From Pseudomonadota bacterium (GTDB taxonomy: Bacteria > Pseudomonadota > Gammaproteobacteria > Steroidobacterales > Steroidobacteraceae), in the NCBI GenBank assembly GCA_018241505.1, contig JAFEDS010000009.1:372001-436000 (forward strand): DNA of 64,000 nt, given 5' to 3'. Under the pieces are notes generated by a model, which was not told the origin of the DNA, did no database searches, and was given only the letters and a program-made list of their open reading frames with translations. A program made the position numbers and the translations under genes. Every line of letters starts with the position of its first letter. Positions within the stretch are counted from its first letter, which is position 1. Shown here one piece after another: positions 50,588-57,899 of this stretch.

Positions 50588-51571
50588 ATGGCTCGCCGCT
50601 TACCTCCACTGAACCCCCTGGTTTTTTTTGAAGCCGCCGGCCGGCATTTGAGCTTTACCCGAGCCTCGGAAGAGTTGCACGTGACGCAGGCCGCCGTCAG
50701 CCATCAGATCAAGTCTCTTGAAGAGCATCTCGGGATCGTGCTCTTTCATCGTCTGGGACGGGGTCAAGGATTGACGTTGACGGAATCGGGTCGCAAGTAC
50801 CTGCCGGCGGTGACTACCGCGCTCGACATCATCCGTACCCACACGGAGGCGCTGTCGCGTGAATTGCGTAAGCGTGTCCTGAACATCCTGAGCCTCGATT
50901 CCTTCGGATCCCTCTGGCTGTTGTCCAGATTGGGACGATTCATGCGTGGGCATCCGGATACGGACGTGCGCATCACCTCCGCCGAAATTGAAGGCGATGC
51001 CTTGGCAAAGGGGCGTGCCGATATTGAGATTCGCTACGGCCTGGGTAACTGGACGGATGTGCATGCGGTGCGCTTTCTCACCGAGACCGTTTTCCCCGTC
51101 TGCAGCCCGCAACTTCTGGAAGGGCGTCATCCGTTGCGAGAGCCGGAGGACCTGCGCCACCACACACTGCTTCATGATGTCATGGCTACCGGTTGGCGCG
51201 AGTGGTTGGAGGCTGCGGCTGTGCGCTGTGTCGATGCCGATCGAGGTCCTGGCTTCAACCATTCGAACCTGGTCATTCAGGCAGCTCAGATGGGGGAAGG
51301 GGTCGCGCTCGGCAGGGGGGCGCTCGTGCTCGATGCCCTGGCGAAAGGCACGCTCGTCAAACCGTTCGCACTGGTACAACCCTCTCCTTATGCATACTTC
51401 GTTGCCACGAGCACGAAAGCCAACACCGATCCGATTGTGAGGTCTTTCAGAGATTGGCTCATCCAGGAGGGCGCGGTGAGCCAACAGGAGTTGGATCGGA
51501 TCGCGGAAGCGGACGGTCACGCACAGGTGCGTCAGACGGCCGCTGACCCGGCAGTATCTTCGCCGGGGTAG
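50588..51571 (+). CDS. LysR-family regulator, GcvA-like
   Basis: 327 residues. LPPLNPLVFFEAAGRHLSFT then RASEELHVTQAAVSHQIKSLEEHLG is the GcvA-type DNA-binding domain. The effector domain contains DIEIRYGLGNWTDVHAVRF and GEGVALGRGALVLDALAKG, both conserved in GcvA and AmpR-type regulators. It is divergent from an SDR gene and converges on the Gfo/Idh gene. A palindrome before the TonB receptor at 53546 shares sequence with the intergenic DNA here, so that receptor may be a target. Confidence 0.92.
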   Translation: MARRLPPLNPLVFFEAAGRHLSFTRASEELHVTQAAVSHQIKSLEEHLGIVLFHRLGRGQGLTLTESGRKYLPAVTTALDIIRTHTEALSRELRKRVLNILSLDSFGSLWLLSRLGRFMRGHPDTDVRITSAEIEGDALAKGRADIEIRYGLGNWTDVHAVRFLTETVFPVCSPQLLEGRHPLREPEDLRHHTLLHDVMATGWREWLEAAAVRCVDADRGPGFNHSNLVIQAAQMGEGVALGRGALVLDALAKGTLVKPFALVQPSPYAYFVATSTKANTDPIVRSFRDWLIQEGAVSQQELDRIAEADGHAQVRQTAADPAVSSPG

Positions 51572-52542
51572 CGGAAGCCGCTCTGGCGGCGCGCCTCGTC
51601 CAGGGTCTCCATGATGGAGAGGGTCTCGGCAAGAGGCATGATTGCACACTCGGTCTGTCCGTTCCTGAGAGCATCCGCTGCGGCGAGGAGTTGATATCCA
51701 TAGCCGCTGCCGTTGATGACGAACTCGCGTGTCTCTTGTGATCCGCAGTGAGTGATCAGCGTCAACAGGGATGGCTTGAAAACCGGCGCACCCACGAGAA
51801 TTCGCCCTTGGGTACCCACTATCTCCATGTCGGGCGCCCGGCGGGATCGCATCGAGACGTACAACAAGGCTTTTGCGCCGCTGTCATGCTCGAGCATCAG
51901 CGCATCCTGCTCGTCGACACCCCCGCTGCCCAGGTCCAGCGCCGCGTGAACCCGGCTGGGCGCTCCGAGAAGCATTGAGCTGAGCGACACCAGGTAGACG
52001 CCGGCATCGAGCAGGGCGCCGCCACCGAGAGCGGCATTCAGCAGATAGTATGAAGGCGGGCAATCGGGCACGAAGGCGCCGCCCGAGATGATGAGGTTGA
52101 TTGTTCCGAGAGTGCCGCGGCTGATCAGACCGCGCAGGTCGGTGATGGCAGGGAGGAACCGGGTCCACATGGCTTCCATCAGAAACAGTTTGTTCGCGCG
52201 GGCCGTCTCGATCACAAGACGGGCTTGTCGCGCACTCAACGTGAACGGTTTCTCGCACAGCACTGCCTTGTGATTCTGCAGACACAGCATCATGTGGTCT
52301 GCATGTTCGGATGGCGGAGTGGCCACGTAAACGATGTCGATGCCTGGATCCTCGGCGAGCTCGGGATAGGCGCCATACGAGCTCGGAATGCCGTGCCGGG
52401 ACGCGAAGTCTGTCGCCGCTCGAGCGCTTCGCGAGGCCACGGCTCGCAATTGGATGCCCTGCGCGCGCAGATTCTGTAGCTCTACCGCCATCGCCGCGGC
52501 CATCCGGCCGGTCCCTAGAATTCCCCATCGAACGGGTCTCAA
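51532..52542 (-). CDS. Gfo/Idh/MocA-family oxidoreductase (dihydrodiol dehydrogenase-like)
   Basis: 336 residues. The start is TTG 52542, which overlaps the stop of the upstream SDR (TTGA). WGILGTGRMAAAMA is the nucleotide motif and LCEKPFTLSARQA holds the conserved EKP lysine. GGALLDAGVYLVSL with its D/Y is in the catalytic face, as in trans-dihydrodiol and glucose-fructose oxidoreductase relatives. It oxidises a hydroxyl of a sugar, polyol or cyclic diol with NAD(P). Its 3' end overlaps the convergent LysR gene by 40 bases. Confidence 0.88.
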   Translation of the reverse strand: MRPVRWGILGTGRMAAAMAVELQNLRAQGIQLRAVASRSARAATDFASRHGIPSSYGAYPELAEDPGIDIVYVATPPSEHADHMMLCLQNHKAVLCEKPFTLSARQARLVIETARANKLFLMEAMWTRFLPAITDLRGLISRGTLGTINLIISGGAFVPDCPPSYYLLNAALGGGALLDAGVYLVSLSSMLLGAPSRVHAALDLGSGGVDEQDALMLEHDSGAKALLYVSMRSRRAPDMEIVGTQGRILVGAPVFKPSLLTLITHCGSQETREFVINGSGYGYQLLAAADALRNGQTECAIMPLAETLSIMETLDEARRQSGFRYPGEDTAGSAAV

Positions 52543-53330
52543 TCAGCGCCTCCTGATGAGCGTTTGGCGGCGACGGAGTAGCCGCCGTCGGCCACTATCG
52601 CCTGCCCCGTGATGAACGAAGCCTGGTCGCTCGCAAGAAAGGCAACAATGTTGGCGATCTCTCGCGGCTCCCCCGCGCGGCCGATGAGACCATATCCGCG
52701 AGTGCTTGCGCGCAGGCCAGTCGCATCCATGCCCCGAGCTTCGGCATTGCGGATGTGGAAATCGGTTACCGTCGCACCCGGGCAGAGCGCATTGGCACGG
52801 ACCCCGGATCGGCCGTGTTCCACCGCAATGTGGCGCATCAAGGCGATGAGGCCGGCCTTGGCGGCGTCATAGCCGGCCATATCAGGAAAGCCGAGCACAG
52901 CGTTGATTGAGGAAATGGCGACGATCGCTCCGCCGCCGTGTTCGATCATCACCGGCAGGGCTGCCCTGCACGTGCGCGCCGCCCCCAGCAGGTTGACATC
53001 GAGCACAGCCTTCAGATCGTCGTCGCTGCTGTCAATCAACTTGCCGTGTGCCTGTAGACCGGCGTTTGCCACAACGATATCCACGCGCCCCCATTGATCG
53101 ACAGCGGCCTTTACAGCGGCTTCGTTGTGGGCGCGCTCACGGACATTGCCCGCAACGAAGCTCAATGGCCCGCGTCCTTTGAGATCGCCGAGTGTCCTGT
53201 CACCGTCGCTGTAGTTGATATCGGTATACAGAACCGCAAGCCCATCGTCGAGGAACCGTTCGACACAGGCCCGGCCGATCCCGGTGGCGCCCCCCGTGAC
53301 GAGCGCGACCCGGCGCGTTGAAACAGTCAT
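52539..53330 (-). CDS. Classical SDR oxidoreductase (sugar/polyol dehydrogenase type)
   Basis: 263 residues. TGGATGIGRACVERF, VANAGLQ, the serine site AISSINAV and catalytic YDAAK are canonical, as is the closing ITGQAIVADGGYSV. The overall pattern is of FabG-like sugar or polyol dehydrogenases. It is translationally coupled to the Gfo/Idh gene, so the two oxidoreductases probably act in series. With the KDG kinase-like gene at 56029 this hints at uronate or polyol catabolism, as inference. Confidence 0.9.
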   Translation of the reverse strand: MTVSTRRVALVTGGATGIGRACVERFLDDGLAVLYTDINYSDGDRTLGDLKGRGPLSFVAGNVRERAHNEAAVKAAVDQWGRVDIVVANAGLQAHGKLIDSSDDDLKAVLDVNLLGAARTCRAALPVMIEHGGGAIVAISSINAVLGFPDMAGYDAAKAGLIALMRHIAVEHGRSGVRANALCPGATVTDFHIRNAEARGMDATGLRASTRGYGLIGRAGEPREIANIVAFLASDQASFITGQAIVADGGYSVAAKRSSGGAD

Positions 53331-53406
53331 CAGCAGGGATTCTCAATGTCGTTGCAGTGAAGCGGCAGCGTATGTTGTGGCGGAGCCGGCGCCAAATGAG
53401 AGATTG

Positions 53407-53434
53407 TGATGAGCGGGATTAGAAAAGCTCATCA
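53407..53434. promoter_or_regulatory. Inverted repeat TGATGAGC-N12-GCTCATCA with a GGATTAGAAAA core
   Basis: Perfect 8-base arms at 53407-53414 and 53427-53434. The spacer contains GGATTAGAAAA, and ATGAGCGGGATTAGAAAA (53409-53426) matches 57085-57102 at 16 of 18 bases. It lies 112 bases before the TonB-receptor gene in a 215-base gap. Confidence 0.45.
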
Positions 53435-53454
53435 TGCTGCCGCATTAGTCGTGC

Positions 53455-53475
53455 TTATTCTGATCATGAGAATAA
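53455..53475. promoter_or_regulatory. Perfect palindrome TTATTCT-N7-AGAATAA before the TonB receptor
   Basis: Seven-base perfect arms at 53455-53461 and 53469-53475 around GATCATG. The spacing resembles LysR T-N11-A boxes. AGAATAAAT is shared with the divergent promoter of the GcvA-like gene at 50521-50579. Confidence 0.5.
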
Positions 53476-53545
53476 ATCGGATGCAGCGCAACGACCGCAC
53501 CCCCTAGAGTCCGCCGGATCACAACAACCGGGGGGAATCACGCCG

Positions 53546-56023
53546 ATGCGCAAGATAATGGCAGGAGTTGGAGCGACGCTGGTTGCGCTGACTTCACACG
53601 CTGAGAACACGCCGTCCAGTCAGAAAGCCGACAGCGGCCAGCTCGAGGAAATCACGGTAACGGCGGAGCGTCGCGTGGAGTCAGTCGCAGATGTTCCGAT
53701 CAGTGTGACGGTCTTCAATGCGGCGACGATCGAGAAGCTGCACTTCCAGGATGCGCAGGACTTCATGTCCCAGACACCCAACGTGTCATTCCAGCAGACC
53801 GGGCTCAACGGTGCGCGGCAGATCATCGTCACCATGCGCGGTATTTCGGATATCAAGAGTGGCGAGAAGATCGACACGGTGAGCGCCTTCTCCACGTATG
53901 TGGATGAATTTGGTCTCGGCACGCAGGCCAGCGGCCAGGCGAACCCTTCCGCCTATGATGTCCAGTCCATTGAAGTGCTGCTCGGTCCTCAAGGCACGTT
54001 CTTCGGCCGCAATTCCGAAGGCGGCGCCATCAACATCACCACACGCCGTCCGGACAAGGACTTCTACGGCCAGATCGATGTCGGTGGCGGAAACTTCGGC
54101 ACTTATGAGCTCGACGGCATCGTGAACATTCCCGTCACCGATACGCTGTTCGTGCGCGAAACCATCGAGACATCCAAGACGCAGGGATTCGTCCGCAACC
54201 GCAACCCGACGGGCGGCGGCTCCCAAGCCCGATTCCTCAACTCGCGTACGCAACTGCGCTGGCAGCCGACGGAGGCGACGACGGTCGACCTGTCGCTCAC
54301 CCGTACGGTCGACGACCAGGACTATCCGAACATGGTGCCCACGTGCATCAAACCGTCATTTGGCAACAATCCCATCAAAAACCCGGCGGTGCTCGGCGGC
54401 ATCGGTTGCTACGACCCGAACGATTCGATCGAGACGCTGCTGAAGAGCGCCGCATCCGACCCGAGTCTCGCCAGGTACCTGCCCAAGGGGCTCGCTCCGG
54501 GATTCACGAAGAACAGCGGTGACTCGATCTACCAGAACAGCGCGGCCTACACGAACAACTCGAGCACCCTGGCAGTCGCGAAGCTCGAGCAGGACTTCTC
54601 CAACTTCTCGGTGACCTCGATTACCGGTCAGATTCAGTCCTACCAGTCCGCCTACCAGGACCTCGACCAGTCCGGTATCGACTCCATTGACCGCAAGAAC
54701 GGCTACTCGGCGCGGGACTGGAGCGAAGAGCTGCGGATTGCCTCACTGGGGCATCGTACGGTCGACTGGACACTCGGGGCGCTTTACTACAACGACAAGT
54801 TCTACGCAGGCAATGCCATCATCATCAAGGATTTCGCGGGCTCGTGGATCCGTGGCGACAATGCGAACGAGAACAACATCTTCGCAGGACGCAGTGGTTA
54901 CGGAGTCTTCGGCAACGCAACCTGGAACGTGACTCCGGAATGGGCCTTGATCCTTGGCGGACGTTACGGACACGACAAATCAGAACAACAGTGGTCGAAT
55001 GTCTATGCGGCATGCGATTCAATCATGCTGGGTCAGCCACGACAGCCCGGCTGCGAGCTTCGACCGGATCAAGTGGCTCTGACCCCCGTGCAGCAGGCAC
55101 CGGATGGCACGTTGTGGACAACGGGAGGGCGCCAAGCGCAGACACTTGGCACATACGCAAGCAACCAGTCCAGCGTGTTCACGCCCCGCGTGGCCTTGCG
55201 TTGGAAGCCCAGTGACGCCTGGTCGGCCTACCTGACGTGGTCGGAAGGGTATAAGCCGGCCGGTGCCGAGGCCAATCCAGACTCGGGTTACAATCACATC
55301 AGCAATTTCGGCCCTGAAAAGATGCGCAACTATGAAGTGGGCTTCAATGGGCGACTGTGGGACAACAGGGTGTCCGTGGATGGAGCCATCTTCCGCATGG
55401 ATTGGACCAACATGCAGGTAGAGGTGGACCAGAGTTACTGCCTCGTCGGCGGCGTTCTCGTGCCTACCGAGGACTTCCAAAGCACGACATGCAAGATCAT
55501 ACCGTTGAACGGCGTCCAGAATGCCAGGAAGGCGCGCTCACAGGGCATGGAGCTTGCGTCACAGGCGTTGGTTGGGAGCCATTGGCACTTCGGCGCCAGC
55601 GCGGGCTTACTGGATGCCAAGTTTATCGAGTACGTTCAAGATAACGCCGGCACACTCGTCGATTTCGCAGGGCGCAGGCTGCCCAACGCGCCGCGGTGGA
55701 CTGTCTCCGGATTCGGTGAATACAACATGCCGATTGGAGCTTCCGCCGACGCATTCCTCCGGGCGGATGTCAACTACCGTGGCTCAGTGTCGGTAGACAC
55801 GGCATCGGCGGTCGTGGCGCCATGGCCCGCCGAGATCCCCGGGTACACGATCGCGAATCTCACGCTTGGGTTGAACTATGCCAACCAATCCGTGAGCTTT
55901 CAGGTCAAGAACCTGTTCGACCGGCAGTACTACACGGGAACGGAAGGGTTCAGCTACGGAGGCACGGTAGTGGACGTGAATCCGAGGACCTTCTTCGTGA
56001 GGTGGACCTGGAAGACTCGCTGA
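53546..56023 (+). CDS. TonB-dependent outer-membrane receptor
   Basis: 825 residues, ATG 53546 with GGGGGA before it. The signal peptide is short, ending about residue 19 (SHA/EN). The TonB box is LEEITVTAERRVESVADVP (about 31-49), the plug has VQSIEVLLGPQGTFFGRNSEGGA and the barrel closes with RTFFVRWTWKTR. It is preceded by two inverted repeats and flanked by sugar-type oxidoreductases on one side and a KDG-kinase-like gene on the other, so a glycoside or other carbohydrate-containing ligand is plausible but unproven. Confidence 0.95.
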   Translation: MRKIMAGVGATLVALTSHAENTPSSQKADSGQLEEITVTAERRVESVADVPISVTVFNAATIEKLHFQDAQDFMSQTPNVSFQQTGLNGARQIIVTMRGISDIKSGEKIDTVSAFSTYVDEFGLGTQASGQANPSAYDVQSIEVLLGPQGTFFGRNSEGGAINITTRRPDKDFYGQIDVGGGNFGTYELDGIVNIPVTDTLFVRETIETSKTQGFVRNRNPTGGGSQARFLNSRTQLRWQPTEATTVDLSLTRTVDDQDYPNMVPTCIKPSFGNNPIKNPAVLGGIGCYDPNDSIETLLKSAASDPSLARYLPKGLAPGFTKNSGDSIYQNSAAYTNNSSTLAVAKLEQDFSNFSVTSITGQIQSYQSAYQDLDQSGIDSIDRKNGYSARDWSEELRIASLGHRTVDWTLGALYYNDKFYAGNAIIIKDFAGSWIRGDNANENNIFAGRSGYGVFGNATWNVTPEWALILGGRYGHDKSEQQWSNVYAACDSIMLGQPRQPGCELRPDQVALTPVQQAPDGTLWTTGGRQAQTLGTYASNQSSVFTPRVALRWKPSDAWSAYLTWSEGYKPAGAEANPDSGYNHISNFGPEKMRNYEVGFNGRLWDNRVSVDGAIFRMDWTNMQVEVDQSYCLVGGVLVPTEDFQSTTCKIIPLNGVQNARKARSQGMELASQALVGSHWHFGASAGLLDAKFIEYVQDNAGTLVDFAGRRLPNAPRWTVSGFGEYNMPIGASADAFLRADVNYRGSVSVDTASAVVAPWPAEIPGYTIANLTLGLNYANQSVSFQVKNLFDRQYYTGTEGFSYGGTVVDVNPRTFFVRWTWKTR

Positions 56024-56028
56024 CGGTA

Positions 56029-57054
56029 TCAGCGCACTAATCGGCCACCTTCGCGGCCCGCGAGGGTGGCCTCGATCTCTTCGAGTGACGCGCGGTTCAC
56101 ATCGCCGGGAATCGTATGCTTCAACGCGCTGGCTGCAACACCGAAATCCAAGGCGGCCAATGTCGGGGCACCGTTGAGCTTTTGATGTAAGTAACCGGCC
56201 ACGAAGGCATCGCCGGCCCCGACTCTATCAACTACATTTCGCAGCTTCAGGGTGCGCGCCGTCACGGTGCCCTCCGAGCGGGTCTGGGCAACAGCCGAGA
56301 TTTCATGCTCGGTAGCGCCGGCTGCGCGCCGGATCGTGCTCACGATCGCCTCGGCCTGTGGATAGTGTTCGAGAACCTGCCGCTGGAACGCCGGACAGTC
56401 AGTCGGGTCAATGTCCGTGGCCTGCGCGTCGCCCAAACAAACATGGCGGTCGTCCAGCCCGGCGAAAATGATCGTGGCGCCACCGAGTACATTTCGCAGT
56501 GCCTCGCGTGCGGACCGTTGAGATGCGGCCCATAGAGAGGGCCTGGTGTTCACGTCGAGTGAGACCGTTACACCGAGGCGTTTTGCGGTCCGCGTTGCCG
56601 TTACAAGCGACGCCCACGGATGAGCGCCGAGCGCCGCGGTGATTCCTGTGATGTGCAGCCAGCGGGCCTGCGCCAGTATCACATCCCAGTCAAACCATTC
56701 GCGCTCGAGCTGCGCAAACGCGCTGCCCGCGCGATCGTAGACGATCCGCCCCGGCCGCAGATCCGCCCCGGCCTCGAGAAAATAGAGGCCGAGACGCTCA
56801 TTCTGGCGACGGATGTAGCGCGTTCCGACACCAAAGCGCAACACCTCCTCGAGCGCTGCCGTGCCCAGCGGTCCCTCCGGTAATACCGTCACGAGCTGCG
56901 TGTCGGTGCCGAAGCGGGCCAACGAAGCCAGAACGTTGAATTCCGCCCCGCCGAAGCTGGCTTCGAGCTGTGGTGTTTGCAGTAGTCGCGCGCTTCCCGG
57001 TGCCTTCAGGCGCAGCAGCACCTCACCGAATGCGATGACAGGGTATGCGCTCAA
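56029..57054 (-). CDS. PfkB-family sugar kinase (2-keto-3-deoxygluconate kinase-like)
   Basis: 341 residues. FGEVLLRLKAPG and FGGAEFNVLASLARFG at the N terminus, SLDVNTRPSLW in the middle and DRVGAGDAFVAGYLH near residue 270, carrying the catalytic base Asp and the anion hole, are the pattern of KdgK-like kinases. The start is uncertain: TTG 57054 is the only reasonable codon and has no clear ribosome site. It phosphorylates a 2-keto-3-deoxy or related sugar acid in the cytoplasm. It converges on the TonB receptor and is divergent from ubiX. Confidence 0.87.
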   Translation of the reverse strand: MSAYPVIAFGEVLLRLKAPGSARLLQTPQLEASFGGAEFNVLASLARFGTDTQLVTVLPEGPLGTAALEEVLRFGVGTRYIRRQNERLGLYFLEAGADLRPGRIVYDRAGSAFAQLEREWFDWDVILAQARWLHITGITAALGAHPWASLVTATRTAKRLGVTVSLDVNTRPSLWAASQRSAREALRNVLGGATIIFAGLDDRHVCLGDAQATDIDPTDCPAFQRQVLEHYPQAEAIVSTIRRAAGATEHEISAVAQTRSEGTVTARTLKLRNVVDRVGAGDAFVAGYLHQKLNGAPTLAALDFGVAASALKHTIPGDVNRASLEEIEATLAGREGGRLVR

Positions 57055-57081
57055 TGGGAATGCCGTGAAGAATGAGAAATT

Positions 57082-57102
57082 TTCATGAGGTGGATTAGAA
57101 AA
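57082..57102. promoter_or_regulatory. TTCATGAGGTGGATTAGAAAA element upstream of ubiX
   Basis: It shares 16 of 18 bases with 53409-53426 and, at its left end, TTCATG-N2-GTGGATTAG with 44669-44685. Partly palindromic TGAGAAATTTTCA (57073-57085) precedes it. It lies in the 185-base gap between divergent PfkB and ubiX genes. Confidence 0.4.
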
Positions 57103-57205
57103 AATGCCGTGTGGTGTCGCGTTGCATGATCACACTGAGTATGGGCCGGGGCTGCGAAAATATTCAACCGCGCCTTGAAAGTTACGGAGCGCGACCGCCG
57201 GCATC

Positions 57206-57222
57206 GCTCAGCTACTCTGAGC
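57206..57222 (+). promoter_or_regulatory. Leader hairpin before ubiX
   Basis: GCTCAG (57206-57211) and CTGAGC (57217-57222) form perfect 6-base arms around a 5-base loop, seven bases ahead of the GGAGGGGG ribosome site. Confidence 0.3.
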
Positions 57223-57239
57223 AAACTTGGAGGGGGCGC

Positions 57240-57899
57240 ATGAATCGAGCTGTACACCAGCCATCGAATACCGTGGCGTTGGCGCTGACAGGCGCCTCGG
57301 GAATGCAATACGGCCTGCGCCTGCTGCAATGCCTGTTGGCCGCTGGGACCGATGTATACCTGATGGTTTCCAAGGCGGCGCGCGCGGTGCTCGCGTGGGA
57401 GCTCGACATGCAGTTGCCGGGCGGGGGACGGGCTGCTGCTGATTTCTTGCTGCAACGTTGTGGCACAGCGCGCGGGAGCTTGCAGATCTTCGCCGCGGAG
57501 GAATGGACCGCGCCGCTGGCGAGCGGCTCGAGTGTTCCTCGGGCCATGGTTGTCTGCCCGTGCAGCATGGGAACGCTGTCGGCGATCGCAGTGGGTAGTA
57601 GTGAGAACCTGGTCGCTCGTGCCGCCGATGTCATCATCAAGGAGCGGCGCCAGCTCATTCTGGTGCCGCGCGAGACACCCTTCTCTGCGATTCACCTGCG
57701 ACACATGACGACGCTCGCCGAGTTGGGATCGGTCATTCTCGCGGCATGCCCCGGCTTCTACCATCGGCCACGTACAGTCGAGGACGTTGTTGATTTTATC
57801 GTAGCCCGAATTCTCGATCATTTGCAGGTCCCGCATGAAATCGGGATGCGTTGGGGACAGATTGATCAAACTCATAACAGATCAGAGGGGGAACAATGA
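57240..57899 (+). CDS. ubiX: Flavin prenyltransferase UbiX
   Basis: 219 residues from ATG 57240, which has GGAGGGGGCGC in front; the frame open to 57111 lacks any ribosome site. ALTGASGMQYGLRLL (FMN-binding loop), VVCPCSMGTLSAIAVGSSENLVARAADVIIKE, and LVPRETPFSAIHLRHM are the family blocks. UbiX joins dimethylallyl phosphate to FMN to make prFMN, the cofactor of UbiD decarboxylases; a ubiD-family gene ends this same gene string at 63026. It is translationally coupled (ATGA) to the TonB receptor that follows. Confidence 0.94.
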   Translation: MNRAVHQPSNTVALALTGASGMQYGLRLLQCLLAAGTDVYLMVSKAARAVLAWELDMQLPGGGRAAADFLLQRCGTARGSLQIFAAEEWTAPLASGSSVPRAMVVCPCSMGTLSAIAVGSSENLVARAADVIIKERRQLILVPRETPFSAIHLRHMTTLAELGSVILAACPGFYHRPRTVEDVVDFIVARILDHLQVPHEIGMRWGQIDQTHNRSEGEQ

